The notes beneath the pieces are model-generated. The model saw only the letters and a program-made list of their open reading frames with translations. It was not told the origin of the DNA and searched no databases. The translations under genes were made by a program, and so were the position numbers. Below are positions 1-7,827 of a stretch of 34,554 nt of DNA, one piece after another (within the stretch, counting starts at the first letter, position 1; the number at the start of each line of letters is the position of its first letter). The stretch is from positions 1 through 34,554 of the forward strand of contig JABFWF010000075.1 of NCBI GenBank assembly GCA_013362405.1. The letters are read 5' to 3'. This DNA comes from Lysobacter sp. (GTDB taxonomy: Bacteria > Pseudomonadota > Gammaproteobacteria > Xanthomonadales > Xanthomonadaceae).

Positions 1-1
1 G

Positions 2-442
2 CGCGGCCTGCGCCGCGACGCGTCGCCCGCACGCGACCTGTGGCCGCAGCTCGCGGCGCGCCTTGCACAGGCTCCGCAGGAGGCGCCGGCGCCGCCGCGC
101 TCCGCGCGCTGGATGCCTGCGCTCGCCGCCTCGCTGGTGCTCGCCGTCGGTCTCGCCTGGCACCTGCGTCCGACGCCGGCGAACGATCCCTCCGCGCGAC
201 TGATCCAGCGGGAGGCGCAGGCGATGACGCGCGAGTACAGCGCCGCGCTGTTCGAACTCGAACGTAGCGCGCCGCCGCCGGCGGCTTCGCCGGTGACGCC
301 CGCGTTGCGCGATCTCGACCGCAGCGCAGAGCAGATCCGCACCGCGCTCGCGCGCGATCCCGGCGCCCGCTTCCTGCTCGAACGCCTGCGTCGTACCTAT
401 GCCCAGCGGCTCGCGCTGACCCAGCGCGCCGCGCTCACCTGA
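2..442 (+). CDS. Anti-sigma-factor-like membrane protein, C-terminal part (5' end outside window)
   Basis: The frame is open from base 2 to a TGA at 440-442, so the start lies upstream of the window. The visible 146 residues begin with a soluble stretch containing RDLWPQLAARL, a motif I associate with anti-sigma-type proteins of xanthomonads. One hydrophobic segment follows at about bases 110-170 (MPALAASLVLAVGLAW). The rest is an Arg/Ala-rich helical domain ending in RFLLERLRRTYAQRLALTQR. This fits a single-pass protein with a cytoplasmic sigma-binding N-terminus and a periplasmic tail. A DUF4097 gene follows after 22 bases in the same direction, an arrangement often seen downstream of ECF sigma / anti-sigma pairs. 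No zinc-binding HCC motif can be checked because the N-terminus is missing. The anti-sigma assignment comes from motif and context; the reading frame itself is solid. Confidence 0.7.
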   Translation, partial: RGLRRDASPARDLWPQLAARLAQAPQEAPAPPRSARWMPALAASLVLAVGLAWHLRPTPANDPSARLIQREAQAMTREYSAALFELERSAPPPAASPVTPALRDLDRSAEQIRTALARDPGARFLLERLRRTYAQRLALTQRAALT

Positions 443-464
443 TCGAAGCCTTCCGGAGGTTGCC

Positions 465-1367
465 ATGCGTCCACACGTCCTGCCGCTCGCCCTGTGCGCC
501 GTGCTCGCCAGCCCGGCGCTGCTCGCGGCCACGCCCATCGACCAGACCCGCCCGCTGGATCCGCGTGGCCGCGTCGAGATCGACAACCTCAAGGGCCGCA
601 TCCAGGTGCGCGCCTGGAATCGCGGCGAGGTGAAGCTGAGCGGCATGCTCGGCGACGGCGTCGAGCGCCTGGTGGTCGAAGGCGGCGGCGACCACCTCGT
701 GGTGAAGGTGCAGTACCCGAAGCAGATCGGCATCTGGCGCAGCGGCCACACCGGCCCCACCGACCTGCAGCTGCTGGTGCCGCTGCAGGCCAGCCTCGAC
801 ATCGATTCGGTGTCCGCCGACATCGACGTCGATGGCGTCGCGCCGCAGTCGCTGTCCATCGATACGGTGAGCGGGCAGGTGGTGGTGGCCGCGGCGCCCG
901 GCAGCACCGACATCAGCAGCGTCAGCGGCGACCAGCGCCTGACCCTCAACAGCCGCGACGTGAAGGTGCAGAGCGTCAGCGGCGACATCGACCTGCGTGG
1001 CCGGCTGGGGGGCGAGGTGCATGGCGAGACCGTGTCCGGCAGCCTGTCGGTCGACAGCAACGGTGGTGCCCTGCGGCAGCTGTCGACCACGGCCGTGTCC
1101 GGCGACACCACGTTGCGGGTGGCGCTCGCGGACAGCGGCCAGATCAAGGTGGAAACGGTGAGCGGCGACATCCGCCTGCGCACGCCGAAGTCGTTGTCGG
1201 CGCGGTTGAGCGCGAAGAGCTTCAGCGGCGACCTGACGGCGCCGGGTGCGAAGGTGAGGAAGGAGGAGTACGGACCGGGTTCCAGCCTCGACCAGCGCTA
1301 CGGCGATGGTGCCGGCGAGATCCGGCTGGAAACCTTTTCCGGTGACGCGGACCTGAGCTTCGAGTAA
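465..1367 (+). CDS. DUF4097-family secreted beta-repeat protein
   Basis: 300 residues. The ATG has a GGAGG ribosome site at 455-459. Residues 1-21 form a signal peptide (a short basic start, then a Leu/Ala-rich core ending LLAA), so the protein is exported to the periplasm or cell surface. From residue 116 a turn motif of type (V/F)SG(D/S/Q) recurs at 116, 135, 153, 171, 190, 211, 232, 253 and 291. The period is 18-21 residues, the signature of the DUF4097 (DUF4098-like) stacked beta-strand fold. No catalytic residues are evident, and the molecular function of the family is unknown. It follows the anti-sigma-like gene by 22 bases and is probably cotranscribed, which suggests an envelope-stress or ECF regulon member. 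It ends tail to tail with fadE. Confidence 0.88.
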   Translation: MRPHVLPLALCAVLASPALLAATPIDQTRPLDPRGRVEIDNLKGRIQVRAWNRGEVKLSGMLGDGVERLVVEGGGDHLVVKVQYPKQIGIWRSGHTGPTDLQLLVPLQASLDIDSVSADIDVDGVAPQSLSIDTVSGQVVVAAAPGSTDISSVSGDQRLTLNSRDVKVQSVSGDIDLRGRLGGEVHGETVSGSLSVDSNGGALRQLSTTAVSGDTTLRVALADSGQIKVETVSGDIRLRTPKSLSARLSAKSFSGDLTAPGAKVRKEEYGPGSSLDQRYGDGAGEIRLETFSGDADLSFE

Positions 1368-1386
1368 GCAGGCGCGGGAATGGAGG

Positions 1387-1412
1387 AAAGCGACGGCTCG
1401 GGCCGCCGCTTT
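1387..1412. terminator. Bidirectional hairpin terminator between convergent genes
   Basis: AAAGCG (1387-1392) pairs with CGCTTT (1407-1412), and CGGC (1394-1397) pairs with GCCG (1402-1405). There is one A/C mismatch and a TCGG loop. The A-run on one arm and T-run on the other give a short U-tract in either direction. It lies in the 54-base gap between the DUF4097 stop and the fadE stop, where a terminator for both would be expected. The U-tracts are only three long, so efficiency is uncertain. Confidence 0.5.
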
Positions 1413-1421
1413 GGGGCGCGG

Positions 1422-3911
1422 TCAGGCCGCCGCGCGCGGGCTTGCCGGCGGTGCGATGGCTTCGCCGAAGTCGCCGTAGTACGAGGCCGCGCGCAACTCC
1501 CATGACGCGAAGTCGTCGACGCTGATCGCATCGAGCGTCATCGCGCGCAGCTCCTCGAGCTGGAGCCGCTCTTCCGCGCTGATCCAGCCCTCGCGCACGT
1601 CTTCGTCCAGCTGGCCGTCGAAGTCCAGCGCCTCGATGTCGTGCTGCTTCAGCGCCTTGAGGAACTTGCGCTCCACCGGCTCGGCCAGCACCACCTTCGG
1701 CAGGTAGCTGTCGATGCGGCCGGCCGGATTGAGCGGGCCGGGCGTCAGGAACACGCCCTCGGCCATGCGCGCGCGCGCATCGCACGGGGTCATCATCAGT
1801 GCGGCGACGCGGCGGCCGAGTCGGTCGCCCGGCGCCTGCGCGCGACGGCCAAACGGAAAGACCAGCGCCCACAGCAGCCAGCCGACCGGGCGGATCGGGA
1901 AGTTGCGCAGCGCGCCGGACAGCGCCGTCTCGATGCGGTTGATCGCATCGTGCATCGCCCAGGCGAGCAGCGGCTGGTCGCCCTGCGGGCGGCCTTCGTC
2001 CTCGTAGCGCTTGAGGATCGCGCTGCCGATGTAGAGCTGGCTCAGCACGTCGCCCAGGCGTCCCGACAGCGACTCCTTGAACTTGAGTTTGCCGCCGAGC
2101 AGCAGCATCGACGTGTCCGCCATCAGCGCGAGCGCCGCCGAGTAGCGGTCCAGCTTGCGGTAGAAGCGACGCGTGTAGTCGTCGCCGGGTGCCTTGCCGA
2201 TGCGCGCGCCGGTCAGTCCGAACCACAGCGCACGCACCGCGTTCGACATCGCATAGCCGATGTGGCCGAAGAGCGCGCCGTCGAACTGGTCGATGCGGGC
2301 CTCCGCGTCGTCCAGCTGCGCGGCCTTCATTTCCTTCAGCACCCACGGGTGGCACAGGATCGCGCCCTGGCCGAAGATCATCAGCGAGCGCGTCATGATG
2401 TTCGCGCCTTCGACGGTAATCATGATCGGCGTGGCTTCCCAGCCGCGCCCCGCATAGTTGCGCGGGCCGAGGATGATGCCCTTGCCGCCATGGATGTCCA
2501 TGACGTCGCGCGAGACCTCGCGGCCCATCTCGGTGCAGTGGTACTTGGCGATCGTCGACGGCACGGCCGGGTTCTCGCCGCGCGCGACCGCAGCGGCGGT
2601 CGCCTGCGACAGCGCGCTGATCGCGTAGGCCTTGCCGGCGATCCGCGCGAGCACTTCCTCCACGCCTTCGAAGCGGCCGATCGACAGGCCGAACTGCTTA
2701 CGGATGCGCGCGTACGCGCCCGTCACCACCGCCCCCATCTTCGCGCCGCCGCTGGCGGTGGAGGGCAGGGTGATCGAGCGTCCGATCGACAGGCATTCCA
2801 TCAGCATCTGCCAGCCCTTGCCCGCGTAGTCCTCGCCGCCGATCAACTGCGACAGCGGCACGAACACGTCGTTGCCGCGGATCGGACCATTCTGGAAGGG
2901 CGTGTTGAGCGGGAAGTGGCGGCGGCCGATCTCCAGCCCCGGCGTGTCGTGCGGCACCAGCGCGAGCGAGATGCCGATGTCCTTCCGGTCACCGAGCAGG
3001 CCGTCGGGGTCGTACATGCGGAAGGCCACGCCGATCAGCGTCGCCACCGGCGCGAGCGTGATGTAGCGCTTGTCGAGCGTGAGGCGAATGCCGAGCACCT
3101 GCGCGCCGTTCCACTCGCCCTTGCAGACGATGCCGTAGTCGGGAATGGACGTCGCGTCCGAGCCGGCGAACGGACCGGTCAGCGCGAAGCAGGGCACCTC
3201 ACGACCGTCGGCCAGGCGCGGCAGGTAATGGCGCTTCTGTTCCTCGGTGCCGTAGTGCATCAGCAGTTCGGCCGGACCGAGCGAGTTCGGCACGCCGACC
3301 GTCGAGCTCACCGTCGACGAGATCGACGCGAGCTTCTGGATGACCTTGTGGTTCATCAGCGCGGAGAAGCCGAGCCCGCCGTATTCCTTCGGGATGTTCA
3401 GTCCGAAGAACTTGTTGCGCTTGACGAAGTCCCACAGCTCCGGCGGCAGGTCGGCGCGCACGTGGGAAATGTCCCAGTCGTCGACCATGCGGCACAGCGC
3501 TTCGCACGGCCCGTCGAGGAACGCCTGTTCTTCCGCGGTGAGCGCAGGCTTCGGCAGCGACAGCAGCTTGTCCCAGTCGGGCTTGCCGGAGAACAGCTCG
3601 CCCTCGAAGCCGACCGTGCCGGCTTCCAGCGCCGTGCGCTCCGTGTCCGAGAGGGGCGGCAGCAGCTTCGTATAGATGGAGAGCAGCGGCGCGGTGATCA
3701 GCGGCTTGCGGATGGCGGGAACGAGCAGCGGCAGCGCGACCACGGCCAGCACCGCCGCCATCGCGAGCGTGGCGGCGTGGCTCGCGCCGAGCAGCCAGCA
3801 GGCGAGCAGGCCACAGGCCGTGATCGCGACCCACGTCGCCAGCCGTAGCCGATGGTAGGCGGCGAAAGCGCCGGCGAGCAGGAAGGCGAGGATCGGAACG
3901 AGGACGCTCAT
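1422..3911 (-). CDS. fadE: Acyl-CoA dehydrogenase FadE
   Basis: 829 residues, close to the long FadE-type enzymes (about 814 in E. coli). It catalyses the first, FAD-dependent alpha-beta oxidation of acyl-CoA in beta-oxidation. Residues 1-68 hold two to three hydrophobic segments, as in FadE, so membrane association is expected. The dehydrogenase core follows, with FGLNIPKEYGGLGFSALMNH near 169-188, CFALTGPFAGSDATS at 241-255 and TVEGANIMTR at 499-508. E501 sits at the position of the catalytic glutamate in the YEGT motif of other acyl-CoA dehydrogenases. The remaining 300 residues match the FadE-specific C-terminal extension. The ATG at 3909-3911 has a GGAG at 3919-3922. The gene diverges from a TetR regulator across a promoter/operator region. 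A PEP carboxykinase gene follows the regulator, linking fatty-acid breakdown to gluconeogenesis. Confidence 0.95.
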   Translation of the reverse strand: MSVLVPILAFLLAGAFAAYHRLRLATWVAITACGLLACWLLGASHAATLAMAAVLAVVALPLLVPAIRKPLITAPLLSIYTKLLPPLSDTERTALEAGTVGFEGELFSGKPDWDKLLSLPKPALTAEEQAFLDGPCEALCRMVDDWDISHVRADLPPELWDFVKRNKFFGLNIPKEYGGLGFSALMNHKVIQKLASISSTVSSTVGVPNSLGPAELLMHYGTEEQKRHYLPRLADGREVPCFALTGPFAGSDATSIPDYGIVCKGEWNGAQVLGIRLTLDKRYITLAPVATLIGVAFRMYDPDGLLGDRKDIGISLALVPHDTPGLEIGRRHFPLNTPFQNGPIRGNDVFVPLSQLIGGEDYAGKGWQMLMECLSIGRSITLPSTASGGAKMGAVVTGAYARIRKQFGLSIGRFEGVEEVLARIAGKAYAISALSQATAAAVARGENPAVPSTIAKYHCTEMGREVSRDVMDIHGGKGIILGPRNYAGRGWEATPIMITVEGANIMTRSLMIFGQGAILCHPWVLKEMKAAQLDDAEARIDQFDGALFGHIGYAMSNAVRALWFGLTGARIGKAPGDDYTRRFYRKLDRYSAALALMADTSMLLLGGKLKFKESLSGRLGDVLSQLYIGSAILKRYEDEGRPQGDQPLLAWAMHDAINRIETALSGALRNFPIRPVGWLLWALVFPFGRRAQAPGDRLGRRVAALMMTPCDARARMAEGVFLTPGPLNPAGRIDSYLPKVVLAEPVERKFLKALKQHDIEALDFDGQLDEDVREGWISAEERLQLEELRAMTLDAISVDDFASWELRAASYYGDFGEAIAPPASPRAAA

Positions 3912-3960
3912 CGGGGCGCTCCGGCAAGGGCGAGCCCGACGATGCAGGCCCGGAGTGATA

Positions 3961-3978
3961 CCATACGCTCAAGTATGG
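3961..3978. promoter_or_regulatory. Palindromic operator candidate for the TetR regulator
   Basis: CCATAC (3961-3966) and GTATGG (3973-3978) form a perfect 6-base inverted repeat with a 6-base spacer. It lies between fadE and the divergent TetR gene and covers the -10 region of the candidate fadE promoter. An 18-base two-fold symmetric site is a typical size for TetR-family dimers. That this regulator binds it is inferred from position. Confidence 0.55.
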
Positions 3979-4001
3979 ATAGCGGTTTCCGGCGGTGTCA
4001 A
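3972..4001 (-). promoter_or_regulatory. Candidate sigma-70 promoter of fadE
   Basis: On the minus strand a perfect -35 TTGACA (4001-3996) is followed after 18 bases by CATACT (3977-3972), four of six matches to the -10 consensus. Transcription would start near 3965, giving a leader of about 54 bases before the fadE ATG. The -10 lies inside the 3961-3978 palindrome, so a bound repressor would occlude it. Confidence 0.5.
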
Positions 4002-4048
4002 CCGCCTGTGCGGGCGGTCATCACCGCCAGCGCGTACTATTACCGACC

Positions 4049-4687
4049 ATGGCGTATGGAAGCCCCTTGCCGATGACCCCCGACGCGCCCGCCAAGGCCG
4101 AACGCAGCGGTCGCCTGAGCGCCGACGACTGGGCGCAGGCGGCCCTCGACCTGATCGCCGAGCAGGGCGTGGCCGCCGTCGCGGTCGAGCCGCTGGCGCG
4201 CCGCCTCGGCGTCACCAAGGGCAGTTTCTACTGGCATTTTCCCTCGCGCGACGCGCTGCTGCAGGCGGCGCTCGAGCGCTGGGAGAAAGCCGAGCAGGAA
4301 ATGGTGTTCGGCTCGCTCGAGGCCGTGCCCGACCCGCGCGAGCGGCTGCGCGCGCTGTTCCACCTGGTCGCCCACGAGGCCACTTCGCACCTCATCTACA
4401 GCGAGCTGCTCAAGGCGCTCGACCACCCGATCGTGCAACCGGTGATCGGGCGCGTCTCGCAGCGCCGCTTCGACTACCTGACGGCCGCTTTCCGCCAGGC
4501 CGGCCTGAGCACGACGGACGCGCAGCATCGCGCGCGCCTGGCCTACGCCGCCTACGTCGGCTTCCTGCAGCTGAGCCTGCAGCTGACCCAGCCGCGGCTG
4601 GCGCACGACGAGTTCGAGGCCTATGTCGAACACGTCATGGCGACGCTGATCCCGGGAGGCTCCCCGGGCGTCGCCACCGCCGGCTGA
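4049..4687 (+). CDS. TetR/AcrR-family transcriptional regulator
   Basis: 212 residues from the ATG at 4049; the ATG at 4073 (204 residues, with GGAAG ten bases upstream) is an equally possible start. Neither has a strong ribosome site. The N-terminal helix-turn-helix is typical of TetR: AALDLIAEQGVAAVAVEPLA followed by RRLGVTKGSFYWHFPSRDAL. The C-terminal two thirds is an all-helical ligand and dimer domain that I cannot assign to a ligand. The gene diverges from fadE and precedes pckG by 86 bases. It is therefore a good candidate for an acyl-CoA-responsive repressor of fadE that also represses itself, through the palindrome at 3961-3978. Family assignment is firm; target and effector are inferred. 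Confidence 0.88.
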   Translation: MAYGSPLPMTPDAPAKAERSGRLSADDWAQAALDLIAEQGVAAVAVEPLARRLGVTKGSFYWHFPSRDALLQAALERWEKAEQEMVFGSLEAVPDPRERLRALFHLVAHEATSHLIYSELLKALDHPIVQPVIGRVSQRRFDYLTAAFRQAGLSTTDAQHRARLAYAAYVGFLQLSLQLTQPRLAHDEFEAYVEHVMATLIPGGSPGVATAG

Positions 4688-4773
4688 GCCGGCCCGAATT
4701 CCCTTGGAAAGTGAGGTGGGTTTTGAACGCAGCAATCGTGGATGAAACGCCGGGCCGGACCGAGGAGGACGCC

Positions 4774-6528
4774 ATGGGCAGCCGCCTGGACGCGCTCAAC
4801 CAATGGGTGCTGGAGGTCGCGAGGCTGACCCGGCCCGCCGCGATCCACTGGTGCGACGGCAGCGACACCGAGAACGCGCAGCTGGTCGCGCAGATGGAGG
4901 CCGACGGCACCCTCATCCGGCTCAACGAGGAGACCCATCCGAACAGCTGGCTGCACCGTTCGCATCCGGACGACGTCGCGCGCGTCGAGCACCTGACCTT
5001 CGTCTGCACCAGCGAGCGCGAAGACGCCGGCCCGAACAACCACTGGATGGCGCCGGCCGACGCGCACGCCAAGATGGATGCGCTGTTCGACGGCTGCATG
5101 CGCGGCCGCACCATGTACGTGATCCCCTACTGCATGGGCCCGATCGATTCGCCGCTGTCGCGCTGCGGCGTGGAAATCACCGACTCGCCCTACGTGGTCG
5201 CCAACATGCGGGTGATGACGCGCATGGGTGCGGCGGCGCTGGCGCGCATCGAGCGCGAGGGAAGCTTCATCAAGGGACTGCATTCGATCGGCGAGCTCGA
5301 CCCGAACCGCCGCTTCATCGTGCATTTCCCGGAAGAGCTGACGATCAAGTCGTTCGGCTCCGGCTACGGCGGCAACGCGCTGCTGGGCAAGAAGTGCCAC
5401 GCGCTGCGCATCGCCTCGCACCAGGCCCGTTCGGAAGGCTGGCTCGCCGAGCACATGCTGATCCTCGGCATCGAGAACCCGCAGGGCGAGACGCATTACA
5501 TCGCCGCGGCGTTCCCGTCGGCCTGCGGCAAGACCAACCTCGCGATGCTCATCCCGCCGGAAGGCTATCGTGAGGACGGCTGGAAGGTCTGGACGATCGG
5601 CGACGACATCTGCTGGATGCGCCCGGGACCCGACGGCCGCCTGTACGCGATCAACCCGGAGGCCGGCTTCTTCGGCGTCGCGCCGGGCACCTCGATCAAT
5701 TCCAATCCGAACGCGCTCGAGACCATCGCGCACGACACCATCTTCACCAACGTCGCGGTCACCGCCGACAACCAGCCGTGGTGGGAGGGCCTGAACCATG
5801 GCCAGCCCGTCATTGATTGGCGTGGAAATGACTACGATTTCAGCAAGGGCACGCCGGCCGCGCACCCGAACTCGCGCTTCACCGTGAGCGCCAGGCAATG
5901 CCCGAGCTACTCGCACAAGGCCGAGGACGCGCAGGGCGTCCCGATCAGCGCGATTGTTTTTGGCGGCCGCCGCGCGTCGCTGGTGCCGCTGGTCTTCGAG
6001 GCGCGCGACTGGACGCACGGCGTGCTGGTCGGCGCCGCGATGGGCTCCGAGACCACCGCCGCGGCCACGGGTGCGGTCGGCGTGATGCGCCGCGACCCGA
6101 TGGCGATGAAACCTTTCTGCGGTTACAACTTCGCCGACTACTTCGGCCACTGGCTGTCCTTCGACAAGCCCGGCGCGCAGCTGCCGAAGGTCTTCCACGT
6201 CAACTGGTTCCGCAAGGGCGACGACGGCAAGTTCCTGTGGCCGGGCTTCGGCGACAACCTGCGCGTGCTCGAGTGGATGATCAAGCGCGTCGAGGGCAAG
6301 GCCGGCGCGGTCGAAACGCCGATCGGCAACCTGCCGAAGGAAGCCGACCTCAACCTCGACGGCGTGCGGCTCTCCGACGAGGCGCGCGCCAAGCTGTTCG
6401 GCTTCGACGCCGATGGCTGGCGCAACGAATTCGCCAGCATCGGCGAGTTCCTGCGCGAATACGGCCCCCGCATGCCGGAGGCGCTGCACGCGGAGCAGCA
6501 GCGCATCGCCGGCGCGCTGGGTGCGTGA
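4774..6528 (+). CDS. pckG: Phosphoenolpyruvate carboxykinase (GTP)
   Basis: 584 residues, near the 590-620 usual for the GTP-dependent class. It converts oxaloacetate and GTP to PEP, CO2 and GDP, the entry step of gluconeogenesis from TCA intermediates. The class is set by PSACGKTNLAM (248-258), holding the P-loop and the reactive Cys251, by the metal-binding pair D277-D278 in TIGDDICWM, and by NPEAGFFGVAPGTS (294-307). Other conserved blocks are IHWCDGSDTEN and YCMGPIDSPLSRCGVEITDS. I chose the ATG at 4774 because GAGGAGG lies five bases upstream (4762-4768). A TTG at 4723, behind GAGGTG, would add 17 residues. The gene overlaps the next one by four bases (GTGA). Its position after fadE and its regulator fits growth on fatty acids. 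Confidence 0.96.
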   Translation: MGSRLDALNQWVLEVARLTRPAAIHWCDGSDTENAQLVAQMEADGTLIRLNEETHPNSWLHRSHPDDVARVEHLTFVCTSEREDAGPNNHWMAPADAHAKMDALFDGCMRGRTMYVIPYCMGPIDSPLSRCGVEITDSPYVVANMRVMTRMGAAALARIEREGSFIKGLHSIGELDPNRRFIVHFPEELTIKSFGSGYGGNALLGKKCHALRIASHQARSEGWLAEHMLILGIENPQGETHYIAAAFPSACGKTNLAMLIPPEGYREDGWKVWTIGDDICWMRPGPDGRLYAINPEAGFFGVAPGTSINSNPNALETIAHDTIFTNVAVTADNQPWWEGLNHGQPVIDWRGNDYDFSKGTPAAHPNSRFTVSARQCPSYSHKAEDAQGVPISAIVFGGRRASLVPLVFEARDWTHGVLVGAAMGSETTAAATGAVGVMRRDPMAMKPFCGYNFADYFGHWLSFDKPGAQLPKVFHVNWFRKGDDGKFLWPGFGDNLRVLEWMIKRVEGKAGAVETPIGNLPKEADLNLDGVRLSDEARAKLFGFDADGWRNEFASIGEFLREYGPRMPEALHAEQQRIAGALGA

Positions 6529-7823
6529 ACGCGACGGTGCAACCAAGCCGCGAGGAGGTCGAGCGCCACCTCGCGGCCGGCGACCTGCGGCGCGCGCGCG
6601 AACTGAGCGAAGCGCTGCTGGCACGCGCGCCGGGCGATGGGGACCTGCTGGCGCAGCATGCGTCCGTGCTCGTGGCCGGCGGCGACTGGCGCGCGGCCGC
6701 CGACCTGCTCGCCGGGCCGGCAGCGCGCGCGGACGCACCGTTCGGACTGCTCGCCCGGCAAGCGCTCGTGCTTGCCACGCTCGGCGACGCGCGTGCGGCC
6801 ATCCCTTCGTTCCGACGGGCGCTCGAGGCGAGGCCGGACGAGTTCGCGTTGCGGCTCGGCTACGCGGAAGCGCTGGATGCCGCGGGCGAGGCGGACGAGG
6901 CGGTCGTCGCCTATTTCCGCGCGCTGTCCGATGCACAGCAGCGCGGCCGCTGGCTCAACGACGCCACCACGCCGCCGGGCATGCGCGCGCGCGTCCAGCA
7001 TGCGATGGACCGTGTCGTCGCCGGCCGCCAGGCGTTCCTGATGCAGGTCGTGACGCCGCATGTGGATGCTTTCGGCCGCGACGCGATGGCGCGCGTGCTG
7101 GAAGCCGTCGACGTTTACCTGGGCATGCGCGCGTCGCCGCCGCGCGATCCGCGCCAGCAGCCGAAATTCTTCTGGATGCCCTCGCTGCCGGCCACCGCCT
7201 TTTTCGATCGCGTGCTGTTTCCCTGGTACGACGCGCTCGAGTCGCAGGCTGGCGCCATTCGCGCCGAGCTCACGGCACGGCTCGGGGACGGCGGGGAAAT
7301 GGAGCCGTTCCTCGGCACGCGCGACGCCGCCGCCACAGCGCCCTACCTGGCCGGCGACGCGGGTTCGCACGCCTGGGATGCCTACTTCTTCTTCCGTCAC
7401 GGCGAGCGCTTCGACGCCCACCACGCCGCCTGCCCGCGCACGTCGGCCGCGCTGGAGCAGGTGCCGCTCACGCGCATCCGCGAACACGCGCCCGAAGTGC
7501 TGTTCTCGCTGCTTTCGCCGCGCTCGCACATCACGCCGCATCACGGCGTCACCAACACGCGCGTGGTGACCCACCTGCCGCTGATCATCCCGCCGGGGGA
7601 CTGCGCGCTGGTCGTCGGTGGAGAGACGCACCGCTGGCAGGAAGGCCGCTGCGTCACCTTCGACGACAGCTTCCTGCACGAAGCATGGAACCGCACCGGC
7701 GAGCTGCGCGTGGTGATGATCCTGGACTGCTGGAATCCCTACCTCGAGGAGGCGGAGCGCATCGCGCTCAAGGACATCGTCGAACGCATCGGCGACTTCA
7801 ACGCCGCCGCCGGCCTGCGCTGA
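6525..7823 (+). CDS. TPR / aspartyl-asparaginyl beta-hydroxylase domain protein
   Basis: 432 residues, starting at a GTG that overlaps the pckG stop (GTGA), so translation is probably coupled. Residues 1-150 are TPR-like helical repeats (for example WRAAADLLAG and AIPSFRRALEARPDEF). The C-terminal half is an AspH-type 2OG-Fe(II) oxygenase. PHHGVTNTR gives the first metal histidine, H339; FDDSFLHEAW gives the second, H385; R395 is the 2-oxoglutarate arginine. The spacings of 46 and 10 residues equal those in human AspH (H679, H725, R735), and like that family it lacks the usual metal aspartate. It should hydroxylate Asp or Asn of a peptide or protein, or a related substrate as in LpxO. No signal peptide is seen, so it should act in the cytoplasm. 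It converges on a sulfotransferase / 2OG-oxygenase pair with only four bases between stops. Confidence 0.9.
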   Translation: MNATVQPSREEVERHLAAGDLRRARELSEALLARAPGDGDLLAQHASVLVAGGDWRAAADLLAGPAARADAPFGLLARQALVLATLGDARAAIPSFRRALEARPDEFALRLGYAEALDAAGEADEAVVAYFRALSDAQQRGRWLNDATTPPGMRARVQHAMDRVVAGRQAFLMQVVTPHVDAFGRDAMARVLEAVDVYLGMRASPPRDPRQQPKFFWMPSLPATAFFDRVLFPWYDALESQAGAIRAELTARLGDGGEMEPFLGTRDAAATAPYLAGDAGSHAWDAYFFFRHGERFDAHHAACPRTSAALEQVPLTRIREHAPEVLFSLLSPRSHITPHHGVTNTRVVTHLPLIIPPGDCALVVGGETHRWQEGRCVTFDDSFLHEAWNRTGELRVVMILDCWNPYLEEAERIALKDIVERIGDFNAAAGLR

Positions 7824-7827
7824 CCGC

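Noticed and set aside
1641-3848. A 735-codon plus-strand open frame across fadE
   Set aside because: It is antisense to fadE, Arg/His/Gln-rich, and has no recognisable motif.
4035-4040. TACTAT as a -10 element for the TetR gene
   Set aside because: No -35 match lies 16-18 bases upstream, and the implied transcript start would nearly coincide with the first ATG. It remains possible but unsupported.
3955-4773. Upstream extension of the pckG frame to 3955
   Set aside because: The extension runs through the TetR gene in another frame and through the promoter region. PEPCK homology begins near the ATG at 4774, which has a strong ribosome site.
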